A DNA stretch of 64,000 nt from Tritrichomonas foetus (taxonomy: Eukaryota; Parabasalia; Tritrichomonadida; Tritrichomonadidae): the NCBI GenBank assembly GCA_001839685.1, contig MLAK01000422.1, positions 1 through 64,000 of the forward strand. Direction: 5' to 3'. Under the pieces are notes generated by a model. The model had not been told where the DNA came from, ran no database searches, and saw only the letters and a list, made by a program, of their open reading frames with translations. Both the position numbers and the translations under genes were made by a program. Below are positions 29,101 to 38,710 of the stretch, in pieces (the stretch's first letter is position 1; every line of letters begins with the position of its first letter).

Positions 29101-29918
29101 GATACGAACCCAATAAAGAAAAGGACGGTGGCACTTTTCCAATATTTACTTCACTTTTCTATCCATTTTTAATCTCACTTTTTGTATTCAATAACGATTG
29201 GAGCTGTTTTTTCAGATAATTTTAAATGAGAAACGAATAAACCCACTTTTTCAAGTGTATTTATCATATCACAATTAATGAATTTTCAAACCTCTAAAAT
29301 CTTCATTATATTGACTTACCAGAATTTTTGAATAGATATTCTTAGAAAATTTTGACTTTTATGTATCAAGGTGAAATCATGGTCAAATGTCTGGCTATTT
29401 GATCTCAAATAATTTAGTTCACCAAGCATAGAAATTATTTTGTGATGAAATTGACATGATTGTGAATATTGTCAAAAAAAATTAAGAAAAGTTATGGAAT
29501 TTTCTATTCATCGTCTTTGATAAAGTGTAAAGTAGTGAAAGAATTTACGTGAAACCGTAGTTAGGAGTTGATAACTTTATCGAGACATAAAATTTGGCGT
29601 TTCTGACTGCCATGAATTAGGAGGGGACAGCGCCTCTCATAAATTTTAAACATATATAATTAGCATAGCGTGATAATTCCAGAATAGCCGGAAAATAACA
29701 TCATGAAAGAGATAATAACAGAAAACTCGTTTATAATTTCTGAGACACTTTTACAAATGAATTGTGATATAGAAAACACTGACTTAAGTTTTAATCTGAT
29801 TCTGACTTGTTATTTGAAAATTGCTTCATGAAAGAAACACATTCTACAAAGCACCTAATCTCTTCTTTAAAATAAACGACCTTCCACTTAAAATATCCAT
29901 ACAGTATTTGAAATGTAA
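29101..29918. other. Divergent intergenic spacer
   Basis: Between the ubiquitin-like gene (minus) and the WD40 gene (plus). Three GAAAAGTG-like motifs on the minus strand (near 29132, 29151 and 29177) lie before the ubiquitin-like gene. A short GC-richer island near 29570-29640 reads about 20 codons but is not a supported gene. Confidence 0.45.
29151..29160 (-). promoter_or_regulatory. Candidate promoter motif AGAAAAGTGA
   Basis: Lies 51 bases before the ATG of the ubiquitin-like gene in gene orientation, one of three related copies in 50 bases. Confidence 0.35.
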
Positions 29919-31304
29919 ATGGAAGAAAGATTCGATCATCAGCTGATTCGAGAAAAGTTCGGAAAAGGTCAATTTTTAACGCCAATAATAAAAAAGTGGC
30001 TTCATTGCATGACAAATGATTCGAAGAGTTTTCATGCAAACATAGAAGCAATTGTTGAACAATATGAACAGCTTGTTGCTGATAACGCCAAACTTCGGAA
30101 TGAAAATGCAGTTCTCAAAGCTCAAATATCTGTTCTCCAAAAGTCCTCCTCGTCCAACCCGCAGAATTTGCCAAACATCGGCCTTGAATCAGTTCCGTAT
30201 AACATCACCCGATCCAAGCGAAAAATCAACAAGGCGAGAATCCAAGTCGATTGGGTCCCCGTCCAGTACGATTTTCCAGACTCTGTCCTTTGTGTACACG
30301 CTTCTAAAGAAACGATAGCATTTGGGACAGCTGATGCTTCTGTTCTGCTTTTCTCGCTCCAGCAAAATCAATTTCTTCCAATAGCGCAATACCACGGCCA
30401 TACAGGTGCCATCAATTGCATCACTTCTGACCCATCTACAGAGTTGTTCGCATCTTGTTCAGGAGATGGCACGGTTCATATTTGGTCGTGCCTGACCGAT
30501 GATATTTCGCATAATGTTCACTCAAAATTTCCAACCCAGAGTCGTCATTTCAGTATCGATTCGGACACGATTAATTCTAATTTAATTCTTTCACATCACA
30601 ACGGCCCAGTTCTTTGCGCCAGATGGCTATCCAATGGTCAACTCGTAACTGGATCTTCAGACGCTACTGTTTGTTTTTGGGATGTTGCACATTCTCAAAA
30701 TTACACGCATGTTGAAACGTTTCCGAATTCTGTTCTATGTATGGATGCCCCTTCAATTTCGCAAATGTCGAATTCGTTTATGAATATTTCTTTTGCAGTT
30801 GGTTTAGCAAATGGTGAAGTTCGATTTTTCGATCCACGGACAAACGGTCATGTTGCAAGTATTGCTCATACAAAAGGGCAAATCATAAGCTGTGGTTTTG
30901 ATCGATTTGAGTCTAATTTCTCTAACTCGCCTGATAAAAAAGATGATGAATTGAGTCAAGGCACATCAAATTTGAATAGCATACTTCACTTTTTATCTGC
31001 GGGAAGTGACAAATCCCTACGTCAATGGGACTTAAGAGCAACAAGTGATCCAGTCAATACGTACGATATAGACCATGTTCCAACAAAGATAGATGTCGTC
31101 GGCGGTTGCGTAATTGTTCCATGCGAAACAGGAAGAGCGAGATTTGTAAACCTCAGAAAAAATTCGATTGTACCTTTAGGATCGATGCCATTTTCATACA
31201 CAGTATCTAGTTGTTCGTTTATTGGAGAAGACCCAACAAGAGTAGTTCTCGCTTCCTGGGATGGCTCAGCATCAATGGCACAAATTGGGGCAAAGTCAGA
31301 TTGA
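29919..31304 (+). CDS. WD40-repeat protein with N-terminal coiled coil (WDR37-like)
   Basis: A 461-residue protein. Residues 1-75 are helical with a coiled coil (EQLVADNAKLRNENAVLKAQ). A WD40 propeller follows with clear blades: GHTGAINCITSD...VHIWS, HHNGPVLCARWLSNGQLVTG...VCFWDV, a blade ending RFFDPR, and ILHFLSAGSDKSLRQWDL. The coiled coil plus the C-A-R-W-L...TGS blade resembles WDR37, but the similarity is moderate and other WD40 families are possible. WD40 propellers scaffold protein complexes. No signal peptide or membrane segment. Codon use is richer in GC in the first 400 bases. The stop is followed closely by ATAAATAAA. Confidence 0.75.
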   Translation: MEERFDHQLIREKFGKGQFLTPIIKKWLHCMTNDSKSFHANIEAIVEQYEQLVADNAKLRNENAVLKAQISVLQKSSSSNPQNLPNIGLESVPYNITRSKRKINKARIQVDWVPVQYDFPDSVLCVHASKETIAFGTADASVLLFSLQQNQFLPIAQYHGHTGAINCITSDPSTELFASCSGDGTVHIWSCLTDDISHNVHSKFPTQSRHFSIDSDTINSNLILSHHNGPVLCARWLSNGQLVTGSSDATVCFWDVAHSQNYTHVETFPNSVLCMDAPSISQMSNSFMNISFAVGLANGEVRFFDPRTNGHVASIAHTKGQIISCGFDRFESNFSNSPDKKDDELSQGTSNLNSILHFLSAGSDKSLRQWDLRATSDPVNTYDIDHVPTKIDVVGGCVIVPCETGRARFVNLRKNSIVPLGSMPFSYTVSSCSFIGEDPTRVVLASWDGSASMAQIGAKSD

Positions 31305-31692
31305 TTTGTTTATAAATAAAACTGGTTTGTATGTCTATTTCTTAGTTATATCATTAATAATTTATTATAGGATAGCACCTATAGTTACTAATTATGAACT
31401 TTTATCTTTTTCGAGTCGTTTAAAATATGCGACCCCCTACCCATGGTTATTTGAGTTTTGTTTTTAACCCAAAAATCTCGGATGGGCAACGCCTCACCTT
31501 TTATCAAGCAATTCTGAGCCAATGCATTCTATTTAATTGTAGATTCATTATTCAACTAGTTTTTTAAAAAATATTTTAAAATATGGCTGTCGAAAATCAT
31601 TTTAAAAGCCATTGAGTAATGAGAAAGTTGTTTGGCCATTTTATTATTCAAAATTTCCCAACAAATATTTTTCTGAATTTATATGGCCAAAT
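31305..31692. other. Intergenic spacer
   Basis: Contains the 3' end signal of the WD40 gene and the leader of the TMEM43-like gene, including the motif GAGAAAGTTG at 31621-31630. A short upstream frame from the ATG at 31619 overlaps the main start out of phase. No gene. Confidence 0.45.
31621..31630 (+). promoter_or_regulatory. Candidate promoter motif GAGAAAGTTG
   Basis: A one-mismatch form of the GAAAAAGTK motif, 63 bases before the first in-frame ATG of the TMEM43-like gene. It supports that start over the longer open frame. Confidence 0.3.
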
Positions 31693-32907
31693 ATGCTCAT
31701 CAATTTCTTTATGATCTTTTTCAACAATCTTCCTGTCTACAAAGTCGTGAGACTCGTTTTCACCTTGCTGCTCTACTGCTTATTAGAAATCAATAATTCT
31801 CGTTTTCCCAATATTGCAGAACCGATTATCCGGAATACAACCAAAATCGATATTAACGATCCGCCAAACATCACAGGTTTTGTTTATTTTATTGTAAAGA
31901 ACTCAATTTATCCGGAAGTCCAGGACGATTATTTTAATGTAAATTGTTTTGGTGGTAGAATTCGGCGTACTATTGAATATTGTATGTATAAAGTTGAGGA
32001 CAATCTGAATTTCGGATTTGCATCTCCGTATCCAGAAGATTATTTTTTATCATGGGTTTCTCGGCCAATCAACTCTTCGAGGTTTCTGAACAAAAATTAT
32101 GTCAATCCACCTACAATTCACATTGATATGACGCAAATTTATCAAAATGTAACATATGGAAATGTAACAGTCAGTGATAAATTTTTCCATAATATCACCA
32201 ATTTGTTTTACATTGATCCACAAAAAAATGGTGACTTTGATAATTTCACAAAATCAGAAGCAGCAAAGAACTTCACTTATATTAAAAGAGGATATTTTTA
32301 CTATTCAATAAAAGGAAAGGCATTTTTAGAACAAAAGCTAGAAAACATTGAATCAAAAATTCGCTATAATTATCGAAAGATAGAAGATCAAGAACTTTTT
32401 CATGAAGCTAATCGCTACTTATTTTCAAATTGTAATCCTGGTGATGTTCGTGTAAAATTTGAGGTCTATGCACCTCTTCATGCTACATTTTTCGGTTACA
32501 TGAAGAATTTTACATTATATCCATTGTATATAGATAATATGAGGTTTGGTGCTACAATGCGTGGAACAGCTTCACTTAAAGAACTAGTATATTATTATGA
32601 ACCAGATGTAAATGAAAATGGTATCGGAGATGTTTTTCCTATCCTCACCAAATTTTATGCAATGATGGTACTTTTCATTTACATTTTCCATAGAGTTCCT
32701 GACCAAATTGAGAGAGCCTACTGGTTGGTTGTATCAGGGTGTATCAATCTTACTTTTAGAAGTATTATTTGGGATACTCCATTTAAAGACTTTCATGTCT
32801 GGAGTAAAATAACAACAGTTGTGATTTTGGCTGGTAATTTTCTGAAGTTTTGGAGATTTCGTTCAATTTTTCAATATTTCCAGCACATTTATCGCATGCT
32901 AAGATAG
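31693..32907 (+). CDS. TMEM43: TMEM43 (LUMA)-family membrane protein
   Basis: A 404-residue membrane protein with one N-terminal membrane helix (about 5-27), a long luminal region with several N-x-S/T sites, and two or three C-terminal helices. The order of conserved features matches TMEM43: a FNVNCFGGRIRRTIEY segment (the R-R-x-x-E-Y/W motif), a NPGDVRVKFEVYAPLHATFF strand pair, and a C-terminal VLFIYIFHRVPDQIERAY helix region. TMEM43 lies in the ER and inner nuclear membrane in animals; its function is not settled. The first ATG in frame is 31693; the frame upstream starts only with TTG. A tandem repeat sits just after the gene. Confidence 0.65.
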   Translation: MLINFFMIFFNNLPVYKVVRLVFTLLLYCLLEINNSRFPNIAEPIIRNTTKIDINDPPNITGFVYFIVKNSIYPEVQDDYFNVNCFGGRIRRTIEYCMYKVEDNLNFGFASPYPEDYFLSWVSRPINSSRFLNKNYVNPPTIHIDMTQIYQNVTYGNVTVSDKFFHNITNLFYIDPQKNGDFDNFTKSEAAKNFTYIKRGYFYYSIKGKAFLEQKLENIESKIRYNYRKIEDQELFHEANRYLFSNCNPGDVRVKFEVYAPLHATFFGYMKNFTLYPLYIDNMRFGATMRGTASLKELVYYYEPDVNENGIGDVFPILTKFYAMMVLFIYIFHRVPDQIERAYWLVVSGCINLTFRSIIWDTPFKDFHVWSKITTVVILAGNFLKFWRFRSIFQYFQHIYRMLR

Positions 32908-33434
32908 TTGGGTTTTTGGATATATTCATGTTTGATATAGTTGTTTGATATTTTATAACTAGAGACTAAATTAAGTTTATCAATATTTTTTTCTGTTTTA
33001 CTAAAAAATATATCATGTGGATTTATTATGGAATTAAGAATAATTATATCTAAGATAGTTAATTATATCTAAGATAGTTAATTATATCTAAGATAGTTAA
33101 TTATATCTAAGATAGTTAATTATATCTAAGATAGTTAATTATATCTAAGATAGTTAATTATATCTAAGATAGTTAATTATATCTAAGATAGTTAATTATA
33201 TCTAAGATAGTTAATTATATCTAAGATAGCTCATCACTTTTAATGAAGCATCAGCAATATAGTATATTCTCTCATAATAATTTCTTCTGAATGAATATGA
33301 AGAATACAAATTCAAGAATAAATTCATGTTTATGAGTTTAAGATTAAAAATAATCAGTTTTGTTATTTTGCTTCATTTTTAATATATACATAAATATCTA
33401 TAAAAATAGAAATAATTGAACTCCGAAAATCCAA
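32908..33434. other. Convergent spacer with 19-bp tandem repeat
   Basis: Lies between the 3' ends of the TMEM43-like (plus) and HRD1-like (minus) genes. The repeat array fills 33042-33229. The rest is AT-rich with no coding sequence. Confidence 0.7.
33042..33229. repeat. 19-bp tandem repeat, about 10 near-perfect copies
   Basis: Unit AATTATATCTAAGATAGTT, 188 bases, essentially without variation, so recent or homogenised. Its core CTAAGATAGTT also occurs once at the stop codon of the TMEM43-like gene just upstream. Confidence 0.95.
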
Positions 33435-34643
33435 TCAATCATCCAAATCGTTAAAATTAAAAACCGGTACATTTTCATCTTGATCACTTTGTTCTCTAAT
33501 TTCTTCTTCAGCATCCATACCTTCTGCATTCTGCGCATCTTGAACATTGTGAACATTTTGTGCATTCTTTTGTTCTTCCCGTAGTAATTCTAAAATGTTC
33601 TGTTGGCAGAGTGGACATTTTGATTGATGATAGAACCATTTTTGTAAGCATTCCAAGTGGAAGCAGTGACCGCAAGGAAGTTTTTTGACATCATTATCAG
33701 CTTTCAGCTGAGTCCTACAAACTATGCATGTATCATCAAATTCGTTAATATCTTCTTGTGTGGCGTTTGGAATGGTATTTTTCAGGCACTTTATAGCTAT
33801 TAGATAACTATGGAACTTAAGTATTTTCTTTAATAAAAGATAGCTTTCGCCTAAAACCATTGATAGAATTGATTCATTTATAAAGGAACTTGTTTTAAAA
33901 CGAACAAATTCAGCGAGTGCCCATATTATATGAAGAAGAATTTGGAATAAAGATGCTCCCAAGTCAATAATAGCCTTCGTAAGATAAATTTTAAATGAAC
34001 TTACATCAGTTACAACTTCATAAATTGTTAAAACGTGATTAATGATATTTTTAATGGATTTAGAAAATGAATATGTTAAAAATATGAGAATATTAAGATA
34101 GCCACGATCTGGAAAATGTTTCAAGCAAATTATGATATTATAATATGAAACAAAAATGATGCAAAGTTGACCAAAAATCAATCTTTGATGTATTTTTGCA
34201 GAAGATTTATTTGGTAACAAAAGTAGTTGTGAAACTTTTGCTTGGAATAACCTTGATAAAATCTGACAATAAATTGCAGGAATCAAATATGAAATATTAT
34301 TTGAGTTGAGAGTAGTAATAAGATGAAAGATGACGTGCATCATTTCATCTGTTTCATTAATCAATTGTTGTTGAATGGTTTCCGAAATTCTTCCAAGTGT
34401 AAATAATCGGAATTGCCGTAATAAAAGAATCAAAACTACAAAAATTAAATTCAATGAAAGAAAATAATAAGTTTGATCTTCTATTAAAATAACACAAATA
34501 TCATAGAAACTGTGTGATGAAACTATTAGCTTTGAAATAGCAGCAAACCATAATGATGCTGATATTAAAGCGTATGGTGATAAGTACTGCATTATGTTTT
34601 TGATTGTAGAAAATGTTTCTAACATGTGAAAAATTTTTGACAT
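33435..34643 (-). CDS. HRD1: HRD1-like RING-H2 membrane E3 ubiquitin ligase
   Basis: A 402-residue protein. The N-terminal 290 residues hold about six hydrophobic helices. A RING-H2 domain follows (about 303-345): CIVCRTQL, KKLPCGHCFHLECLQKWF, CPLC, with spacing and the W after the sixth ligand as in HRD1/synoviolin. The C-terminus is acidic with a short N-V-x-D/N-A-Q repeat. HRD1 is the central ER-associated degradation ligase, ubiquitylating misfolded proteins pulled from the ER. gp78/AMFR is the nearest alternative, but no CUE domain is present. The start ATG at 34643 precedes the first helix. A minus-strand GAAAAAGTTGGTG motif lies about 100 bases upstream. Confidence 0.78.
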   Translation of the reverse strand: MSKIFHMLETFSTIKNIMQYLSPYALISASLWFAAISKLIVSSHSFYDICVILIEDQTYYFLSLNLIFVVLILLLRQFRLFTLGRISETIQQQLINETDEMMHVIFHLITTLNSNNISYLIPAIYCQILSRLFQAKVSQLLLLPNKSSAKIHQRLIFGQLCIIFVSYYNIIICLKHFPDRGYLNILIFLTYSFSKSIKNIINHVLTIYEVVTDVSSFKIYLTKAIIDLGASLFQILLHIIWALAEFVRFKTSSFINESILSMVLGESYLLLKKILKFHSYLIAIKCLKNTIPNATQEDINEFDDTCIVCRTQLKADNDVKKLPCGHCFHLECLQKWFYHQSKCPLCQQNILELLREEQKNAQNVHNVQDAQNAEGMDAEEEIREQSDQDENVPVFNFNDLDD

Positions 34644-34764
34644 TCAATTTTATCTGTTCGAATGTCTTTTTGGTTGGCCAAATAGAAATATAAAATTCAG
34701 AGATTGTATTCAGTAAATTAATTCACTCCACTTTCAATATCACCAACTTTTTCTTAACTTATAA

Positions 34765-35202
34765 TCCTTAACGTACAAATTCGATAAATGGAATGTCATA
34801 GTTCTTCTACCAAAAGAAACCAAAAAACTGAGAAGAGTGACGGTTGAAAGAGAAGATAGTCAATGAATTAGTCAATCATGTCCGCTTATTCAATGAAGAA
34901 CGAACTCTTTTGAATCCATCAATAAAGACCATTCGACTGAAATTCGAGAAAGTTACGTCAATCCAAACAACATATGAATCTCACTTTTAAAATACTGTCC
35001 AAAAACCTTCATCCGTGTTTTTCACCTCAAAATACAAAAATTTCCCACAAAATTCGACAAAAGTAGTTGCAAATACATTGATTTACATCAAACCAATGAG
35101 GCAAATAGAGTATTCATGTACATTAAATCCATTATTGCCACCAAAACAAAATTCCAAAGCAAAGCCCCAGGCGGAGATTTTTCTGATTTTGATGTTATTT
35201 AA
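34765..35202 (+). pseudogene. Decayed open frame with three TGA codons
   Basis: One phase stays free of TAA/TAG for 145 codons and is broken only by TGA at 34864, 34894 and 34975, then ends at TAA (35200). AT-rich random DNA should give several times as many stops. The pieces read like protein (KWNVIVLLPKETKKLRRVT; KIQKFPTKFDKSSCKYIDLH). I do not recognise the family. A real but broken gene is the likeliest reading; chance is not excluded. Confidence 0.4.
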
Positions 35203-35463
35203 AAATTATTAGTCTGTTGATATATAACCTCATCAAATACATTTTTAAGGATATGCTCTAAAGGATTTATTTTAATATTCGTTATTCGTTGATGTCTTAT
35301 TTTGGAATTATTTATTAAATAAAAAAAATTCACCTTGTTTCCCTGTTTTTCTTTATTTCATTGTAAACATCTTCTTAACTTATTTTATATCAGTTTCTTC
35401 ATTCGTATCATTCTGAGTCAGATTGAGCAAGGATATTGATGCTATATATAATAAAAATAAGTT

Positions 35464-35724
35464 CACAAATTTTGGGAAGTTATCTCCATGAATGTAGAAT
35501 ATCTAGTGATCTCATTGATCTAATTTAATGGTCAACCAAAATCTGACAGTCAGTTAAAAAATCAACAAGAGGCACTGCAGCATTGTTATCTTACAAACTT
35601 TGCCAAGATTGATACTTTTGCTTGAACTCCTGGTCTTAATGACAGTTGGAATGACAATTAATATATCAAAAATTTGGCGTCTGAAACTTTTTGTAGGCGC
35701 AGAAACATTTTTAAAAAAGAATGA
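35464..35724 (+). pseudogene. Decayed open frame, possible second part
   Basis: The same phase as the relic at 34765-35202, with three internal stops in 86 codons (35521, 35623, 35659). It reads protein-like stretches such as SDSQLKNQQEALQHCYLTNF. It could be the continuation of the same broken gene or an unrelated fragment. Family unknown. Confidence 0.3.
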
Positions 35725-36120
35725 GAAATGAAAATTGGTACTCAAACTATTTTACACTTGTTTCAATTCACTACTAAGAAATTTGGGTTACGCATAATCC
35801 TATGAGATTTGCTTCATTCATTATTTTTATTGGACAATAAATATTTATTTTCTCAGGTTCCTTTATTTGTTTTAAAACTTGATATTCACAATCCAATTAT
35901 TGAATTCACGTATTATCTTCTATGATGAATGCTATCTAAGTCAATATATATTCTCAAATTTAGATTATTTAAATAGTATGTGAAATATTAACGAGAATCA
36001 TCGAACTGGGAGAATATATCAGGGACATTATTTATACCGTTATCTATAACATTATCAAATATAAATGATTGAAAAATAATTGGCATTTAATAGTATAACT
36101 TTTAAATATAAAATATATAG

Positions 36121-38142
36121 TTAATAGTTTGAATCTAATCTATCGATTCCGTTTCGAAGTCTCTTTTTATCTCTAAATAATATGAAATAGAATGACATAT
36201 ATAAGGCAGCAGGAATTATGACAAATGTTGGATTCAAGAAAAGGTTAGGAACAGTTACGGATTCACCAACCCATCTGTAATTAACAACGCTTATTCCAAT
36301 TAATAAACTAGCAGAAACAAATGCATTGAGTTTGAATATCCAATGATTCATAAGGAAAAGCTTACTACTTGAAATAAGGAGGGTTGCAGGTATCATTATT
36401 GTTAGCATAAAGAAAATTGTCATATGAAGGGCCCATTCATCATAAAATATAGTTTTTCCAATTACAATGAAACAGAGAAATGACCAACCATGTAATCCAT
36501 AAATTGGCTTAAAGAAATGGATTGGAAATATCAAAGGATAATGAAGGAAAAAGAACATTGAATACCTAATTGATTTTGGTAATTTCTGAATACGAAGTCT
36601 CAATAAGCTTGGGCTAAAGATAATTGTATAAATTAAATAAGAAATGCTGAACGATTTTTGAGCATTTCCTTCAATCCATGATTCAACCTTACTCGTGATG
36701 TGATGCAAAAGTCCTTTATTTTGTCCAAATGGACATAAAATATAATATAAGCATAAAAATATAGGAATTGCAGCAAATTTAACAAAGAGTAATCCTCTTT
36801 GATAGCATGCAGCAGCTTCTTTCACACCTTTGTATGTTGATCCAATAACAAAATCTCTTGTAATATTACAACCATCGCCAGTTATGTGGACTCTATATTT
36901 TCCATTTTCTAATTCTAATGGATATGAATATAAGTCGGCACCATTTGGTAATTTTCTTTCGAATTTCATCATTCCTGAAACATCACCAGAAACTTTTAAG
37001 TTCACATGTTTATTTGCATATGATATAACACGTAACTCTGTCTTTTTCTGGGAGAAAATTTGATGGCTAGAAACTTGATCAAGTGGAATGGGATTTGTTA
37101 ACAGGAATTTAACAGGTGGTTTCGTTAAGTGAATGTTATGATAAACCAATCGATCATTATCTATTGTTACAATTCCAAATGCTTTGAATTGATAAGCGCC
37201 AGGACCAATAAACTCAACAGCACCTTGTCCATGATGAATGATTTGAGCCTCAAGTGGATGAAAATGTCCAGAAAAATATGCAATTATTCGTGTGTCATGC
37301 ATTATTTCTTCAAAAGTATGTCCTTTTGATGATCTTATCCACCAGTTATGATCAACAGGATAATGACACACAACGTAAAACTTTTGGTCTTTTAACCTTT
37401 CGAACTCCTCTTCAATATCATCTAAAATTTCTTTAGATGGATGCGACCAATAAATATATGGAGGATGGATTGATGGAAACTTGTAAGTATTAATCAAGAC
37501 AAATGTAAGACCGTTTTGAACAATAGTTTTTACATGAAAATCTTTCATTGTTTTTGTATTGCTTCTATTGTAAGTATATGAATAATCAAGGAAATAATTG
37601 TATTTACCTAAAGGATCATCAATTCCCCACATATCATGATTTCCAGCAATGTCAATAATGGGGAAAGTTTCTCTATCTGTTTCTTCTTCAATTATTTCTT
37701 TCCATAATTCCCAATCGCCTGTAACTTGACGTCCGATTTTCGGCCAATTTTTTTCACCATAAGAATCAACCATGTCACCCGAAATTAAATTAAAATCGCA
37801 TTTGTAGATTTTCATTGTGTTTATTAAAGCGCGTGTGTTCACTATTTTAAGCGGTTCGGCAAAGGATAAATGGATGTCTGTTGCATGTGAAAAAATTAAA
37901 GGGTTTTCAGAGATGTCCCATTCCTTAGTTGGCGTATTTGAAGTAAAAACTAATGCTGGATGATAGCGAGGAAATATAAAGCCAGAAGCAATAAAGAAAC
38001 CAATAAAAGCCGCCCAAGCATACTGACTTAAAAGGTAAGCGAATGAATTTACAATTGATTTTCGGTTTTCAGTAATGTTCTCGTTTTTATCTGTCGGGTC
38101 TTCATTATCACTGCTCGAAATATAGAGTTTTTCAAGTTCCAT
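36121..38142 (-). CDS. TMEM62: TMEM62-like membrane metallophosphoesterase
   Basis: A 673-residue protein. After one N-terminal helix (about 35-58) comes a calcineurin-type phosphoesterase domain (about 82-340) with the metal-binding set in order: SHATDIHLS (D-x-H), ISGDMVDS (G-D-x-x-D), IAGNHDMWG (G-N-H-D), VCHYPVDH and YFSGHFHPLEA (G-H-x-H). A beta-rich linker and about seven C-terminal membrane helices follow. This arrangement is that of TMEM62 and its plant/protist relatives. The substrate is unknown; the catalytic domain would face the ER/endomembrane lumen or outside. The start ATG at 38142 is followed by an acidic cytosolic tail. A GAAAAAGTTATCGG motif lies 29 bases upstream but in the opposite orientation. 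Confidence 0.85.
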   Translation of the reverse strand: MELEKLYISSSDNEDPTDKNENITENRKSIVNSFAYLLSQYAWAAFIGFFIASGFIFPRYHPALVFTSNTPTKEWDISENPLIFSHATDIHLSFAEPLKIVNTRALINTMKIYKCDFNLISGDMVDSYGEKNWPKIGRQVTGDWELWKEIIEEETDRETFPIIDIAGNHDMWGIDDPLGKYNYFLDYSYTYNRSNTKTMKDFHVKTIVQNGLTFVLINTYKFPSIHPPYIYWSHPSKEILDDIEEEFERLKDQKFYVVCHYPVDHNWWIRSSKGHTFEEIMHDTRIIAYFSGHFHPLEAQIIHHGQGAVEFIGPGAYQFKAFGIVTIDNDRLVYHNIHLTKPPVKFLLTNPIPLDQVSSHQIFSQKKTELRVISYANKHVNLKVSGDVSGMMKFERKLPNGADLYSYPLELENGKYRVHITGDGCNITRDFVIGSTYKGVKEAAACYQRGLLFVKFAAIPIFLCLYYILCPFGQNKGLLHHITSKVESWIEGNAQKSFSISYLIYTIIFSPSLLRLRIQKLPKSIRYSMFFFLHYPLIFPIHFFKPIYGLHGWSFLCFIVIGKTIFYDEWALHMTIFFMLTIMIPATLLISSSKLFLMNHWIFKLNAFVSASLLIGISVVNYRWVGESVTVPNLFLNPTFVIIPAALYMSFYFILFRDKKRLRNGIDRLDSNY

Positions 38143-38710
38143 TTCGTTTCACAATATTGACAATCGCACAGAAAAAGTTATCGGTATGAAAAATTCAATA
38201 AATATAGCTGAAGAGCCCCTCAATTTTGTGTATGATGATTTCCATTACTCAAATTTTGAGATCCACGATCATGTTTTAATATCAAATCGAAACATTAGGA
38301 AAATAATGTAGATGATACTCATCTGAAATAAACCGATTTCGAAAAAAATTGAATGTGAGACTATCAAAAAAAAGTTTCATCATCTTACATCTTGATCATC
38401 GCATCTCGAAGTTAAAAAATATATCGACTTTCCAATATTCAAACTGTTAATGATTTCATTCATCTCCATCTTTTGAAAAAAATTCCGAATTGCAAAATCA
38501 ATTAATTCGATTATTCAACTTCAATCATTCTCAAAGACCGAGAAAAGCCATATGATGTATTGCTATTTGACTGTTATTCATTCATGTAAGTGAATCTTAC
38601 ATTTGAGAGAAAAAGTTTGCATTCAAATATTTTCACCACTAAAAAATGAATTGAATATTCAAAGGCATCCATCAATCCCAACTTGAATAGTACACACAAT
38701 ATAATTCAGT
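38143..38710. other. Intergenic, no gene seen
   Basis: Promoter region of the TMEM62-like gene and the 3' region of the LtaS-like gene, both minus strand. It holds a plus-strand GAAAAAGTTATCGG at 38171-38184, almost identical to one before the second LtaS-like gene. No coding sequence. Confidence 0.5.

Larger units (their letters stand above)
34644..36120. other. Intergenic with two decayed coding stretches
   Basis: Apart from the two plus-strand relics listed separately (34765-35202 and 35464-35724), this stretch is AT-rich and empty. It lies between the starts of the HRD1-like gene and the 3' end of the TMEM62-like gene, both on the minus strand. Confidence 0.45.

Noticed and set aside
26144..33229. 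CRISPR-like appearance of the 17- and 19-bp arrays
   Set aside because: Units are contiguous with no spacers, and the genome is eukaryotic; these are minisatellites.
34864..34977. TGA reassigned to a sense codon (three TGA in one relic, one in the aldo-keto reductase)
   Set aside because: TGA ends intact genes here (UGGT, kelch, copine, mariner transposase), so it works as a stop.
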